DNA of 64,000 nt from Azospirillum sp. TSO35-2 (GTDB taxonomy: Bacteria > Pseudomonadota > Alphaproteobacteria > Azospirillales > Azospirillaceae), in NCBI RefSeq assembly GCF_003116095.1, contig NZ_LGRA01000021.1, forward strand, positions 2,146,755 through 2,210,754, written 5' to 3'. Position numbers and translations under genes: made by a program. Each line of letters opens with the position of its first letter. Position 1 is the first letter of the stretch. The notes below the pieces were generated by a model. The model did no database searches, was not told where the DNA came from, and was given only the letters and a program-made list of their open reading frames with translations. Below, one piece after another: positions 26,026 through 34,426 of the stretch.

Positions 26026-26961
26026 GTGGCCAACAATCGCAGCAACGCGGGCGGCATGTTCCAGCAGACCCTGAAGAAGGCGGTGACCATCGCCGGCGTC
26101 GGGCTGCATTCGGGCGTCATCGTCACGCTGACGATTTCGCCGTCCGATGCGAATTCCGGGATCACCTTCATCCGCACCGACCGCCATGGTGCCGCTGCCG
26201 TCGTTCCGGCGCGCTGGGATGCGGTCGTCGACACGCGGATGTGCACCGTGATCGGCAACGAGCACGGCACCACCATCGGCACGATCGAGCACCTGATGTC
26301 GGCGCTGGCCGGCTGCGGCATCGACAACGCCATCGTGGCGCTGGACGGCATCGAGGTGCCGATCATGGACGGCAGCGCCGCCCCCTTCGTCGCCGCCATC
26401 GAGCAGGCCGGCATCGCCGTGCAGAACGCGCCGCGCCGGATCATCCGCATCCTGAAGCCGGTCGCCATCGGCGACGGCGTCAAGAGCGCGTCCTTCACGC
26501 CGGACGACGCGACGACCTACAGCTTCGACATCGACTTCGACAGCGCCGCCATCTCGCGCCAGTCGCGCGCGGTCGAAATGGACGTCGACGCCTTCAAGGA
26601 CGAGATCAGCAGCGCCCGCACCTTCGGCTTCCTGCACGAGGTGGAGGGGCTGCGCAAGATGGGCCTCGCCCGCGGCGGTTCGCTGGACAACGCGGTGGTG
26701 ATTTCGGGCGACACGGTGATGAACGCCGAGGGTCTGCGCTTCACCGACGAGTTCGTGCGCCACAAGATCCTGGACGCCGTCGGCGACCTGTATCTGGCCG
26801 GTGCGACCTTCATCGGGCATTTCCACGGCGTGCGCTCCGGCCACGCGCTGAACAACCAGTTGCTGCGCGCCCTGTTCGCCGACCGCAGCGCCTGGCGCTA
26901 CGAGACGCCGGTGTCCCTGCCGATCGCCCACCGCGCCCTGAAGCAGCTCGCCGTCGCCTGA
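26026..26961 (+). CDS. lpxC: UDP-3-O-acyl-N-acetylglucosamine deacetylase
   Basis: Zinc enzyme of the committed step of lipid A synthesis. The protein has 311 residues. Motifs are TIAGVGLHSG near residue 21, the zinc ligand in GTIEHLMSALAG (His89), the catalytic region LDGIEVPIMDGSAAPFV near 105, and HKILDAVGDLYLAGA near 246 with the other zinc ligands, then GHFHGVRSGHALNN near 266. The start is GTG at 26026, giving MANNRSNAGGMFQQTL; ATG at 26056 is an alternative that would drop ten residues. It follows ftsZ as in most alphaproteobacteria but bamD does not follow it. Confidence 0.96.
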   Translation: MANNRSNAGGMFQQTLKKAVTIAGVGLHSGVIVTLTISPSDANSGITFIRTDRHGAAAVVPARWDAVVDTRMCTVIGNEHGTTIGTIEHLMSALAGCGIDNAIVALDGIEVPIMDGSAAPFVAAIEQAGIAVQNAPRRIIRILKPVAIGDGVKSASFTPDDATTYSFDIDFDSAAISRQSRAVEMDVDAFKDEISSARTFGFLHEVEGLRKMGLARGGSLDNAVVISGDTVMNAEGLRFTDEFVRHKILDAVGDLYLAGATFIGHFHGVRSGHALNNQLLRALFADRSAWRYETPVSLPIAHRALKQLAVA

Positions 26962-26991
26962 CCTCTCTCTGTGCGGTCTCCACACCGCCTG

Positions 26992-27017
26992 CCCTCCCCT
27001 CCCGGGGAGGGCTTTTT
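26992..27017 (+). terminator. Rho-independent terminator after lpxC
   Basis: CCCTCCCC (26992-26999) and GGGGAGGG (27004-27011) form a perfect 8-bp stem with a four-base loop, followed by CTTTTTC. It lies 30 bases after the lpxC stop. Confidence 0.85.
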
Positions 27018-27063
27018 CGTTTGCACCGCCCCCTCCCCTCTCGCACCCGTCGTGTCGTACCAA

Positions 27064-27097
27064 AGAAAAAGCGCCCTCCCCTCTCGGGTCGGGCGCT
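27064..27097 (-). terminator. Rho-independent terminator for the hemerythrin gene
   Basis: Read on the reverse strand, AGCGCCC (27097-27091) and GGGCGCT (27076-27070) make a stem followed by TTTTTC. It is about 110 bases beyond the stop of the gene at 27206 and faces the lpxC terminator. Confidence 0.7.
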
Positions 27098-27205
27098 GTG
27101 ACACTGCGTGTGCTTTTCAGAAAGCAACGGAGGGTATCAGCAAATTATTTCAATATCTTAAGAGGTGCTGTTAATCCAATCCTTCAAGGCTTTGCCCCGG
27201 TCACC

Positions 27206-27625
27206 CTACCCCACCGCCGCCAGTGTTTCCTCCGCACCGGCGTATTCGCCGAAGCGGGTGTCTTCCTTCAGGATGTGCTTGCCCAGCCATTCAGAGCAGA
27301 ACAGGAACACCTCCTCACCGGTGATGCTGCTGTGGCTGACGCGGAACTCGTCGCGGTAGGCTTCGACCTGTTGGGTCAGCTTGTCGTGCAGGGCCTTGTG
27401 GGCGACGAAGGTCGGGTAGTTCAGGCGCTGCATCTGCGCCTCCTCCTCGGCGAAATGGTGCCGGGTGTAGGCGATCAGTTCGGCGAGGATGGCTTCGATC
27501 ACGCCGGGGTTCTCGCGGTTCGCCGGGTCATACAGCTTGTTGACGATGGCGATCAGGACCCGATGATCCTCGTCCAGAGCGTCGTTGCCGACGCTCATCC
27601 AGCGCGACCACTGAATAGGCTCCAT
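27206..27625 (-). CDS. Bacteriohemerythrin (hemerythrin-like oxygen-binding protein)
   Basis: A single-domain, four-helix di-iron protein of 139 residues that reversibly binds oxygen and may buffer or sense it. All expected ligands are visible: His21 in DEDH, His57 and Glu61 in HHFAEEE, His76 and His80 in AHKALH, His117 and Asp122 in KHILKED. The N-terminal WSRWMSVGNDALDEDH is typical of the family. There is no fused signalling domain. The ATG start is followed by family-like sequence at once. It stands alone, transcribed against lpxC, with its own terminator. Confidence 0.94.
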   Translation of the reverse strand: MEPIQWSRWMSVGNDALDEDHRVLIAIVNKLYDPANRENPGVIEAILAELIAYTRHHFAEEEAQMQRLNYPTFVAHKALHDKLTQQVEAYRDEFRVSHSSITGEEVFLFCSEWLGKHILKEDTRFGEYAGAEETLAAVG

Positions 27626-27777
27626 GGCGTTTCCTTTTCCCCCTCGGTTGATTGTGCCGGTCGGGTGGGTGCGGGCGTTGACCGCCCGTCGCCGTTGGTC
27701 CCGAGGACCACCACCCTGCCGCCTTGTTTCACCGGTCCGGCTTTGCCGGCACGAATGTTACCGAATCTCACTCCCCC

Positions 27778-27811
27778 CATGGCCATCCGTCAATCCGGTC
27801 GGATGGCCATG
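27778..27811. repeat. 12-bp perfect inverted repeat between the hemerythrin gene and ligA
   Basis: CATGGCCATCCG (27778-27789) and CGGATGGCCATG (27800-27811) are exact reverse complements around a 10-base loop. There is no T run on either side, so it is not a standard terminator. It lies 36 bases beyond the ligA stop and 150 bases before the hemerythrin start; it may be an mRNA-end hairpin or an operator. Confidence 0.6.
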
Positions 27812-27846
27812 CGACATTTTGGCAGGGATTGCCCGGCCGGACGGCC

Positions 27847-30213
27847 TCAGCCGCCGATGCGGGCGAGCCACTCCTCCTCGGTCAGGATTTCGACCCCCAG
27901 TTCCTTGGCCTTGGCTGCCTTGCTGCCGGCATCGGCACCGGCGACGAGGTAATCGGTCTTGCCCGACACCGACCCGGCGACCTTGGCCCCCAGGGACTCG
28001 GCGCGCGCCTTGGCCTCCGACCGGGTCATCTTCTCCAGCGTGCCGGTGAAGACCACCGTCTTGCCGGCGACCGGCGAATTGCCGGCCTTCGGCGCCTCCG
28101 CCGCCAGCACGGTCAGCCGGTCGGCCAGCCCGCGGACGATGGCGAGGTTGCGCTCCTCGGCGAAGAAGCCGGCCAGTTCCTCGGCCGCGACCTCGCCGAC
28201 GTCGGGGGTGGCGACCAGCTCCAGCCACGCCGGGCCGGGGGCCTGCCCCACCGCCCGCTCCATCGCCGCCCGCCAGTCGGCGAGCGTGCCGTGGCGGGTC
28301 GCCAGCGCCTGGGCGGCCCGCGTGTTCAGCCGCTTGATGCCGAGCGAGCCGATGATGGTTTCCAGCCGCAGCGCCTCGTTGCCGGCGTAGAAATCCAGCT
28401 TCGACCCGCTCTCCGGGTCGGCGAACCAGGCGAGGATGGTGTCGGCGGTGACCGGGCCGACGCCGTTCAGTTCGTGCAGGTCGCGCCAGTCCGGGCCGGG
28501 CATCGCCTGCCCGGCGGCGATCATGGCGTCGATCCAGCCGTCCATCGTCGTGTAATGGCGGGCCAGCGACTTGGCCGTCACCTCGCCGACATGGCGGATG
28601 CCGAGCGCGTAGATCACCCGGTGCAGGTCGATGCCGCGGCGGCGCTGGTTGATGGCGTTGAACAGGTTCTCGACCGACTTCTCTTTCCAGCCCGGCCGGC
28701 CGACCAGCTCCACCCGGCCTTCAAGCGTGAAGATGTCGACCGGCGATTTGATGAAGCCCTCGTCCCAGAATTCCTCGATGATCTTCTCGCCCAGCCCCTC
28801 GATGTCGAAGGCGTCGCGCGAGACGAAGTGGCGCAGCCGTTCCTTGGCCTGGGCGGCGCAGATCAGGCCGCCGGTGCAGCGGCGCACCACCTCGCCGGCC
28901 TCGCGGATGGCGAGGCTGCCGCAGACCGGGCAGGTTTCGACCGGGACGTAGGGCGCCGACTCGGCCGGGCGCTGCGACAGCACCACCTCGACCACCTGCG
29001 GGATGACGTCGCCGGCGCGCTGGACCACGACGAGGTCGCCGACGCGGATGTCCTTGCGGGCGATCTCATCCTCGTTGTGCAGGGTGGCGCGGCTGACCAC
29101 CACGCCGCCGACGGTGATGTCCTCCAGCTCGGCGACCGGGGTCAACGCCCCGGTGCGGCCGACCTGGATGGTGATCGCCTTCAGCCGGGTCTGCGCCTGC
29201 TCCGCCGGGAACTTGTGGGCGATGGCCCAGCGCGGCGCCCGGCTGACGAAGCCCAGCCGCTGCTGCAGCTCCAGGTTGTCGACCTTGTAGACGACGCCGT
29301 CGATGTCGAAGGGCAGCCCGGCCCGCCGCCGGCCGATGCCCTCGTAATAGGCCAGCAGCTTGTCATTGCCATCGCACAGCTCGGCCGGGCGGTTCAACTG
29401 GAAGCCCCAGCCCTTCAGCCGCTCGCGGATGCCCCATTGCGTCTCGGCGATCGGCTCCGACACCTCGCCCAGCGCGTAGCCGAAGAAGCAGAGCGGCCGG
29501 CCGGCGGTGATGGTGGGATCGAGCTGGCGCAGGCTGCCCGCCGCGGCGTTGCGCGGGTTGGCGAACAGCGGCTCCTCCCGCTCGGCCCGCGCCGCGTTCA
29601 TCGCCCGGAAATCGTCGCGGTTCATGTAGACCTCGCCGCGGACCTCCAGCACCTCGGGAAACGGCGCCGGCAGCCGCTTCGGCACGTCGCGGATGGTGCG
29701 GACGTTGGCGGTGACGTTCTCGCCCTCCGCCCCGTCGCCGCGGGTGGCGGCCAGCACCAGCTCGCCGCGCTCGTAGCGCAGCGAGCAGGACAGCCCATCG
29801 ATCTTCGGCTCGGCGACGAACCCCAGCGCCGCGTCGTCGGACAAGCCGAGGAAGCGGCGGACCCGCGCCTCGAACTCCGCGACGTCGTCGGGCGAGAAGG
29901 CGTTGCCCAGCGACAGCATCGGCACCGCGTGCCGCACCTTGCCGAAGCCGGCGGCCGGGGCCGAGCCGACGCGCAGCGACGGCGAATCGGCGCGGCGCAG
30001 CTCCGGGAAGCGCGCCTCGATGGCGGTGTTGCGGCGGACCAGCGCGTCATAGTCGGCGTCGGAGATCTCCGGCTGGTCCTGCTGGTGGTAGAGCCGGTCG
30101 TGGTGGGCGACCTCGGCGGCCAAGGCGGCCAGTTCGGCCTGCGCCTGCTCCGGCGTCAGCGCCTCGACGTCAATCTTGCGGGGATTGGGCGGCGTGTCGA
30201 ACAGGTCGTGCAT
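27847..30213 (-). CDS. ligA: NAD-dependent DNA ligase
   Basis: Seals nicks in DNA during replication and repair. The 788-residue protein has the adenylation Lys137 in AEPKIDGLSC, an N-terminal NAD-binding Ia domain with YHQQDQPEISDADYDALV near residue 42, an OB fold, a four-cysteine zinc finger (CPVCG ... RRCTGGLICAAQ near 410-440), helix-hairpin-helix repeats and a C-terminal BRCT domain (about 705-788, with TVVFTGTLEKMTRSEAKA). The frame is open 45 codons upstream, but the ATG at 30213 gives the usual short N-terminus. It is isolated here; recN, its common upstream neighbour in alphaproteobacteria, is not in the window. Confidence 0.97.
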   Translation of the reverse strand: MHDLFDTPPNPRKIDVEALTPEQAQAELAALAAEVAHHDRLYHQQDQPEISDADYDALVRRNTAIEARFPELRRADSPSLRVGSAPAAGFGKVRHAVPMLSLGNAFSPDDVAEFEARVRRFLGLSDDAALGFVAEPKIDGLSCSLRYERGELVLAATRGDGAEGENVTANVRTIRDVPKRLPAPFPEVLEVRGEVYMNRDDFRAMNAARAEREEPLFANPRNAAAGSLRQLDPTITAGRPLCFFGYALGEVSEPIAETQWGIRERLKGWGFQLNRPAELCDGNDKLLAYYEGIGRRRAGLPFDIDGVVYKVDNLELQQRLGFVSRAPRWAIAHKFPAEQAQTRLKAITIQVGRTGALTPVAELEDITVGGVVVSRATLHNEDEIARKDIRVGDLVVVQRAGDVIPQVVEVVLSQRPAESAPYVPVETCPVCGSLAIREAGEVVRRCTGGLICAAQAKERLRHFVSRDAFDIEGLGEKIIEEFWDEGFIKSPVDIFTLEGRVELVGRPGWKEKSVENLFNAINQRRRGIDLHRVIYALGIRHVGEVTAKSLARHYTTMDGWIDAMIAAGQAMPGPDWRDLHELNGVGPVTADTILAWFADPESGSKLDFYAGNEALRLETIIGSLGIKRLNTRAAQALATRHGTLADWRAAMERAVGQAPGPAWLELVATPDVGEVAAEELAGFFAEERNLAIVRGLADRLTVLAAEAPKAGNSPVAGKTVVFTGTLEKMTRSEAKARAESLGAKVAGSVSGKTDYLVAGADAGSKAAKAKELGVEILTEEEWLARIGG

Positions 30214-30356
30214 GGCGCATCTCGTGAAGAAACGGGTCTTCCTGGGAAGGGCCGCGCAGGATAGCGCCGGACGGCGCCGAACGGGAGTCTCCCGCGACGG
30301 ATCGGCGGACGCCCTATATAGTGAAGGAGCATGAACCGCCGGAGCCACCCGAGCTG

Positions 30357-30881
30357 ATGAGCAAAGCGCCTGCCCCCGGCCTGCGCATCGACGACCGCAT
30401 GGTCATCGCCGCCGCGCTGGACCGCATCCTCTACGACGACCCCGACCGCTTCGCGGCGGACGACGCGCGCACGGTGCGCCGCCTGATCCCGCACAGCCGT
30501 TCATCCTGGCTGCGGCTGGGCTTCCGCGCCGAGACCCAAGGCCCGTCGATGAAGGGCGAGGCCGCCGGCGTCGGCGACGTGCGGATGGAGGGCGACAAGA
30601 AGGTGGTGGAGGGCAGCGTCGGCGAATCGACGACCTGGCGCTGCGGCCAGTACAAGGTCACCAACCACGGCGGCGACCTGGAGATCTGGCAGGTGATGAG
30701 CGACGAGTACGCGCCCGAACCGAAGGGCGCCCGGCTGGAGTTCGACGCGCGCGGCGAACCGGAACGGCTAACCTTCTTCCAGCCGCGCGACATCGAACTG
30801 CGCATTCCCTTCACCAGCCTCGCCATCGGCGTGCGGCTGGGCGGCTGGCAGGATTGGAAGCGGGTGGCGGAGGGGGTGTGA
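30357..30881 (+). CDS. Conserved-looking hypothetical protein
   Basis: A 174-residue soluble protein without signal peptide or membrane helix that I do not recognise. It has an N-terminal helical part ending with TVRRLIPHSRSSWLRLG and a C-terminal half that looks like beta strands, with VVEGSVGESTTWRCGQY and FFQPRDIELRIPFTS. Start is uncertain: ATG at 30357, or GTG at 30321 (12 codons longer). An 8-codon frame starting at ATG 30331, right after AAGGAG, ends in a TGATG overlap with ATG 30357 and may act as a translated leader. The gene is divergent from ligA, with a TATATAGTG -10-like stretch at 30315-30323. Confidence 0.7.
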   Translation: MSKAPAPGLRIDDRMVIAAALDRILYDDPDRFAADDARTVRRLIPHSRSSWLRLGFRAETQGPSMKGEAAGVGDVRMEGDKKVVEGSVGESTTWRCGQYKVTNHGGDLEIWQVMSDEYAPEPKGARLEFDARGEPERLTFFQPRDIELRIPFTSLAIGVRLGGWQDWKRVAEGV

Positions 30882-30917
30882 GGGCGCCGTCAGCCGACGA
30901 CGCCCCCCAAACCCACC

Positions 30918-32396
30918 TCACCCCTGCCGGTAGTTCGGCGACTCGTTGGTGATGGTGATGTCGTGGACGTGGCTTTCGCGCAGGCCGGCGTTGGTGATGC
31001 GGACGAACTGGCACTTCTCGCGCATTTCGGCGATCGAGGCGCTGCCGGTGTAGCCCATCGCCGCGCGCAGGCCGCCGACCAGCTGGTGGATGACCGCCGA
31101 CATCGGACCCTTGTAGGGGACACGGCCTTCGACGCCTTCCGGCACCAGCTTCATGGTCGAAACCTCCTGCTGGAAGTAACGGTCCGCCGAACCACGCGCC
31201 ATGGCGCCGACCGAGCCCATGCCGCGGTAGCTCTTGTAGGAACGGCCCTGGAACAGGATGACCTCGCCCGGGCTCTCGTCGGTGCCGGCAAACATGCTGC
31301 CCAGCATGGCGACGCTGGCACCGCCGGCGATCGCCTTGGCCAGATCGCCCGAATACTTGATGCCGCCGTCGGCGATCACCGGAATGCCATGCTTGTCGCA
31401 CTCCTCCACCACGTCCATGACGGCGGTGAGCTGCGGCACGCCGACACCGGCGACGATGCGGGTGGTGCAGATCGAGCCGGGGCCGATGCCGACCTTGACC
31501 GCGTCGACGCCGGCGTCGATCAGCGCCTTGGCCGCCTCGGCGGTGGCGACGTTGCCGGCGATGACCTGGGTGTAGTTCGACAGGGCGCGGGCGGCGCGGA
31601 CCTGGTCCAGCACCTTCAGCGAGTGGCCGTGCGCGGTGTCGACCACCAGCACGTCGACCCCGGCGTCGAACAGCGCCTCCGCCCGGGCCAGGCCGTCGTT
31701 GCCGGTGCCGGTGGCGGCGGCGACGCGCAGGCGGCCCTTGCTGTCCTTGCAGGCGTTCGGGTAGGCCTGGGCCTTCTCGATGTCCTTGACGGTGACGAGG
31801 CCGATGCAACGGTAATCCTCGTCGACGACCAGCAACTTCTCGATGCGGTGCTGGTGGAGCAGGCGCTTGCCTTCCTCCTGGCTGACGCCCTCGCGCACCG
31901 TGACCAGCTCCTTGGTCATCAGCTCGCTGACCGGCTGGCGCGGGTCGCTGGCGAAGCGGACGTCGCGGTTGGTCAGCATGCCGACCAGCTTGCCGCTGCC
32001 GAGCTGGTCGCGGCTTTCCACCACCGGGATGCCGGAGATGCGGTGGTCGGCCATCAGCTGCAGCGCGTCGGCCAGCGTGGCGTCCGGCGTGATGGTGATC
32101 GGGTTGACGACCATGCCCGACTCGAAGCGCTTGACCTTGCGGACCTCTTCGGCCTGCTGCGCGATGGTCATGTTGCGGTGGAGCACGCCGATGCCGCCCG
32201 CCTGGGCCATGGCGATGGCGAGGCTGCTTTCCGTCACCGTGTCCATCGCCGACGACATCAGCGGGATGCCCAGCTCGATGGTCTTGGTCAACCGTGTCCG
32301 GGTGTCCACGTCATTCGGCAGGACGGAGCTTTCGGCCGGAACCAGCAGCACGTCGTCGAAGGTCAGGGCCTCGCGGATTTTGGTGTCGCGCGCCAT
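30918..32396 (-). CDS. guaB: Inosine-5'-monophosphate dehydrogenase
   Basis: Oxidises IMP to XMP with NAD, the rate-limiting step to GMP. The 492-residue protein has the N-terminal ALTFDDVLLVPAESSVLP, two CBS domains (about residues 95-205), catalytic loop GIGPGSICTTR (Cys near 307), IADGGIKYSGDLAKAIAGGA near 340 and the flap region with GMGSVGAM near 388 and EGVEGRVPYKG near 415. The frame is open 24 codons further, but the ATG at 32396 gives the conserved N-terminus and has GGGAG about 12 bases before it. rlmE lies upstream on the same strand after a gap of about 100 bases with its own promoter. Confidence 0.97.
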   Translation of the reverse strand: MARDTKIREALTFDDVLLVPAESSVLPNDVDTRTRLTKTIELGIPLMSSAMDTVTESSLAIAMAQAGGIGVLHRNMTIAQQAEEVRKVKRFESGMVVNPITITPDATLADALQLMADHRISGIPVVESRDQLGSGKLVGMLTNRDVRFASDPRQPVSELMTKELVTVREGVSQEEGKRLLHQHRIEKLLVVDEDYRCIGLVTVKDIEKAQAYPNACKDSKGRLRVAAATGTGNDGLARAEALFDAGVDVLVVDTAHGHSLKVLDQVRAARALSNYTQVIAGNVATAEAAKALIDAGVDAVKVGIGPGSICTTRIVAGVGVPQLTAVMDVVEECDKHGIPVIADGGIKYSGDLAKAIAGGASVAMLGSMFAGTDESPGEVILFQGRSYKSYRGMGSVGAMARGSADRYFQQEVSTMKLVPEGVEGRVPYKGPMSAVIHQLVGGLRAAMGYTGSASIAEMREKCQFVRITNAGLRESHVHDITITNESPNYRQG

Positions 32397-32429
32397 GGTG
32401 TGGATCTCCCGGAAGGTAAACGTGGCGCA

Positions 32430-32457
32430 CTTATACACAAGACCATGGGCTTGTGAA
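32430..32457 (-). promoter_or_regulatory. guaB promoter
   Basis: On the reverse strand TTCACA (32457-32452), a 16-base spacer and TATAAG (32435-32430) form a good sigma-70 type promoter about 35 bases before the guaB start. It lies in the short gap after rlmE. Confidence 0.65.
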
Positions 32458-32501
32458 CCCGTGCGCACACAGCATCTGTTATGCAGGTGCGAAGGGCACC
32501 G

Positions 32502-33221
32502 TCAGCCGGCCCCGTGATCGTCGGCGTTGCCGCCGCGGAAGCCGGTGGCGACCACGTAGGTTTCCGACGATTCGGCCCGGCTGGCCGGCGGCTTGGCGTG
32601 CTTGACCACGGCGAAGTCGCGTTTCAGCCGGTCGAGCAGCGAGCGTTCCGCCCCGCCCTGGAACAGCTTGGCGACGAAGGACCCGCCCGGCGCCAGCACC
32701 TCCTCGGCGAAGTCGTAGGCGGCTTCGGCCAGCGCGGCGATGCGCAGATGGTCGGTCTGCTGGTGGCCGGTGGTCGGCGCCGCCATGTCGCTCAGCACCA
32801 CGTCGGCCGGGCCGCCCAGCGCCTCCTTCAACTGCTCCGCCGCTCCCGGCTCCAGGAAGTCGGCCTGCATGGTGATGGCGCCGGGCACCGCGTCCATCGG
32901 CAGGATGTCCAGCCCGACGACCTTCCAGCCCTCCTTGGTGGTCTGCACCTTGTCCACCGCGATCTGGGTCCAGCCGCCGGGGGCGGCGCCCAGGTCGACC
33001 ACGCGCTTGCCGGGGCCGAGCAGGCGGAACTTCTCGTCCAGCTGCAGCAGCTTGAAGGCGGCGCGCGAGCGGTAGCCGCGCTTGGTCGCCTCGGCGACGT
33101 AGGGGTCGTTCAGGTGGCGCTCCAGCCAGCGCTTGGAGGATTCCGTGCGCTTGCCGGCGGTCTTCACGCGGACCGTGGCACGGCGCCCACCGGGGCGCGA
33201 CGACGGAGTCTTGTCGGTCAT
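32502..33221 (-). CDS. rlmE: 23S rRNA (uridine-2552-2'-O)-methyltransferase
   Basis: Methylates U2552 in the A-loop of 23S rRNA; also known as RrmJ or FtsJ. The SAM-binding motif VVDLGAAPGGWTQIA lies near residue 74, and the K-D-K-E tetrad region is seen in YRSRAAFKLLQLDEKF (near 50), DMAAPTTGHQQTDHLR (near 143) and FVAKLFQGG (near 182). The 239-residue protein has a basic N-terminal tail of about 25 residues that is common in alphaproteobacteria. It is between ppx and guaB on the same strand, an arrangement common in this class. Confidence 0.95.
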   Translation of the reverse strand: MTDKTPSSRPGGRRATVRVKTAGKRTESSKRWLERHLNDPYVAEATKRGYRSRAAFKLLQLDEKFRLLGPGKRVVDLGAAPGGWTQIAVDKVQTTKEGWKVVGLDILPMDAVPGAITMQADFLEPGAAEQLKEALGGPADVVLSDMAAPTTGHQQTDHLRIAALAEAAYDFAEEVLAPGGSFVAKLFQGGAERSLLDRLKRDFAVVKHAKPPASRAESSETYVVATGFRGGNADDHGAG

Positions 33222-33278
33222 GATCGCTGCATATCCTCGAAAATCATCCGGTCCGCGCGGCCGTGGCCCCGCGGCCGG

Positions 33279-34319
33279 TCATTCGCCGGCGGCCCCCATC
33301 AGGTCCACCAGAATTCCTTCGCGCAAGCCACGGTCGGCGATGCGCAGCCGCTCCACCGGCCAGACGTCGCACAGGGCGTCGAGCACCGCGCAGCCGGCCA
33401 CCACCAGATCGGCGCGGTCCTGCCCGATGCAGGGGTGGCGGGCGCGGCCGTCGAAATCCTGCGCGACCAGATGGTCGATCACCGTGCGGGCGTGGTCGAT
33501 GCGCAGATAGCTGCCGTCGACCGCCCGGCGGTCGTAGCGGCACAGCCCGAGATGCACGCCGGCCAGCGTCGTCACCGTGCCGGAGGTGCCGAGCATCTGC
33601 ACCTTGCCGGCGGCGACGCGGCTCTGGATGCGGTTGCGCGCCTCGAACGGGGCGATGGCGTCGGCCACCGCCTCGACCATGCGGTCGTAGCAGGCGCGGG
33701 TGACCTCGGGGCCGCCATACTCCTCGGTCAGGCCGATCACGCCGCAGCGGATGGAGGTCTGGTCGAGGATGCGCGGCGTCCGGCCCTTTTCCATCGCCAG
33801 CCACATCAGTTCGGTCGAGCCGCCGCCGATGTCGAAGACCAGCGCGTAGGGCTGGCTGCCCTCCAGCAGCGCGGCGCAGCCGGCCAGCGCCAGCCGCCCT
33901 TCCTCCTGGCTGGAGATGATCTCCAGCGTGATTCCGGTCTCGCGCTCCACCGTTTCGACGAAGGCGGCGCCGTTGACCGCCCGGCGGCAGGCCTCGGTCC
34001 CGACCGCCCGCACCGAGGTGACGCCGCGCCGTTCGATCTTGGAGCCGCAGACCCGCAGCGCGGCGATGGTGCGTTCCATCGCCGAGTCCGACAGCGAATC
34101 GCTGCGGCTCAGCCCCTCACCGAGGCGGACGATGCGGGAGAAGGCGTCGATCACGCGAAAGCCGCCCGGCGCCGATTTGGCGATCAGCAGGCGGCAGTTG
34201 TTCGTCCCGAGATCCAGCGCGGCGAAGACCGGACGCACCAGCGCCGACGAACGCAACCGCTCGGTGTCGTTCCGCCGTTCGCTTTGCACCTGTAGATCCA
34301 CGTACCTTCCCCGCCGCAC
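33279..34319 (-). CDS. Ppx/GppA-family phosphatase
   Basis: Member of the exopolyphosphatase / guanosine pentaphosphatase family, acting on polyphosphate or pppGpp. The ASKHA-fold phosphate motifs are AALDLGTNNCRLLIA near residue 33 and VFDIGGGSTELMWLA near 157; VRAVGTEACRRAVN near 104 and LGTSGTVTTLAGVHLG near 235 are also typical. At 346 residues it is the short alphaproteobacterial form that lacks the C-terminal HD-like domain of E. coli Ppx. Start: GTG at 34319 is the earliest; a later GTG could drop a few residues. It precedes rlmE with a 57-base gap. Confidence 0.9.
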   Translation of the reverse strand: MRRGRYVDLQVQSERRNDTERLRSSALVRPVFAALDLGTNNCRLLIAKSAPGGFRVIDAFSRIVRLGEGLSRSDSLSDSAMERTIAALRVCGSKIERRGVTSVRAVGTEACRRAVNGAAFVETVERETGITLEIISSQEEGRLALAGCAALLEGSQPYALVFDIGGGSTELMWLAMEKGRTPRILDQTSIRCGVIGLTEEYGGPEVTRACYDRMVEAVADAIAPFEARNRIQSRVAAGKVQMLGTSGTVTTLAGVHLGLCRYDRRAVDGSYLRIDHARTVIDHLVAQDFDGRARHPCIGQDRADLVVAGCAVLDALCDVWPVERLRIADRGLREGILVDLMGAAGE

Positions 34320-34426
34320 CTAAAGAGCGGAGTGTAACCCGGATCGCGGTCCGGCGGGAACCCCCCAAGACGGCTTTTCCGCCGACCGCGCCGCCAATGG
34401 CCACACCCGCGCCACACCCCCGGGGA

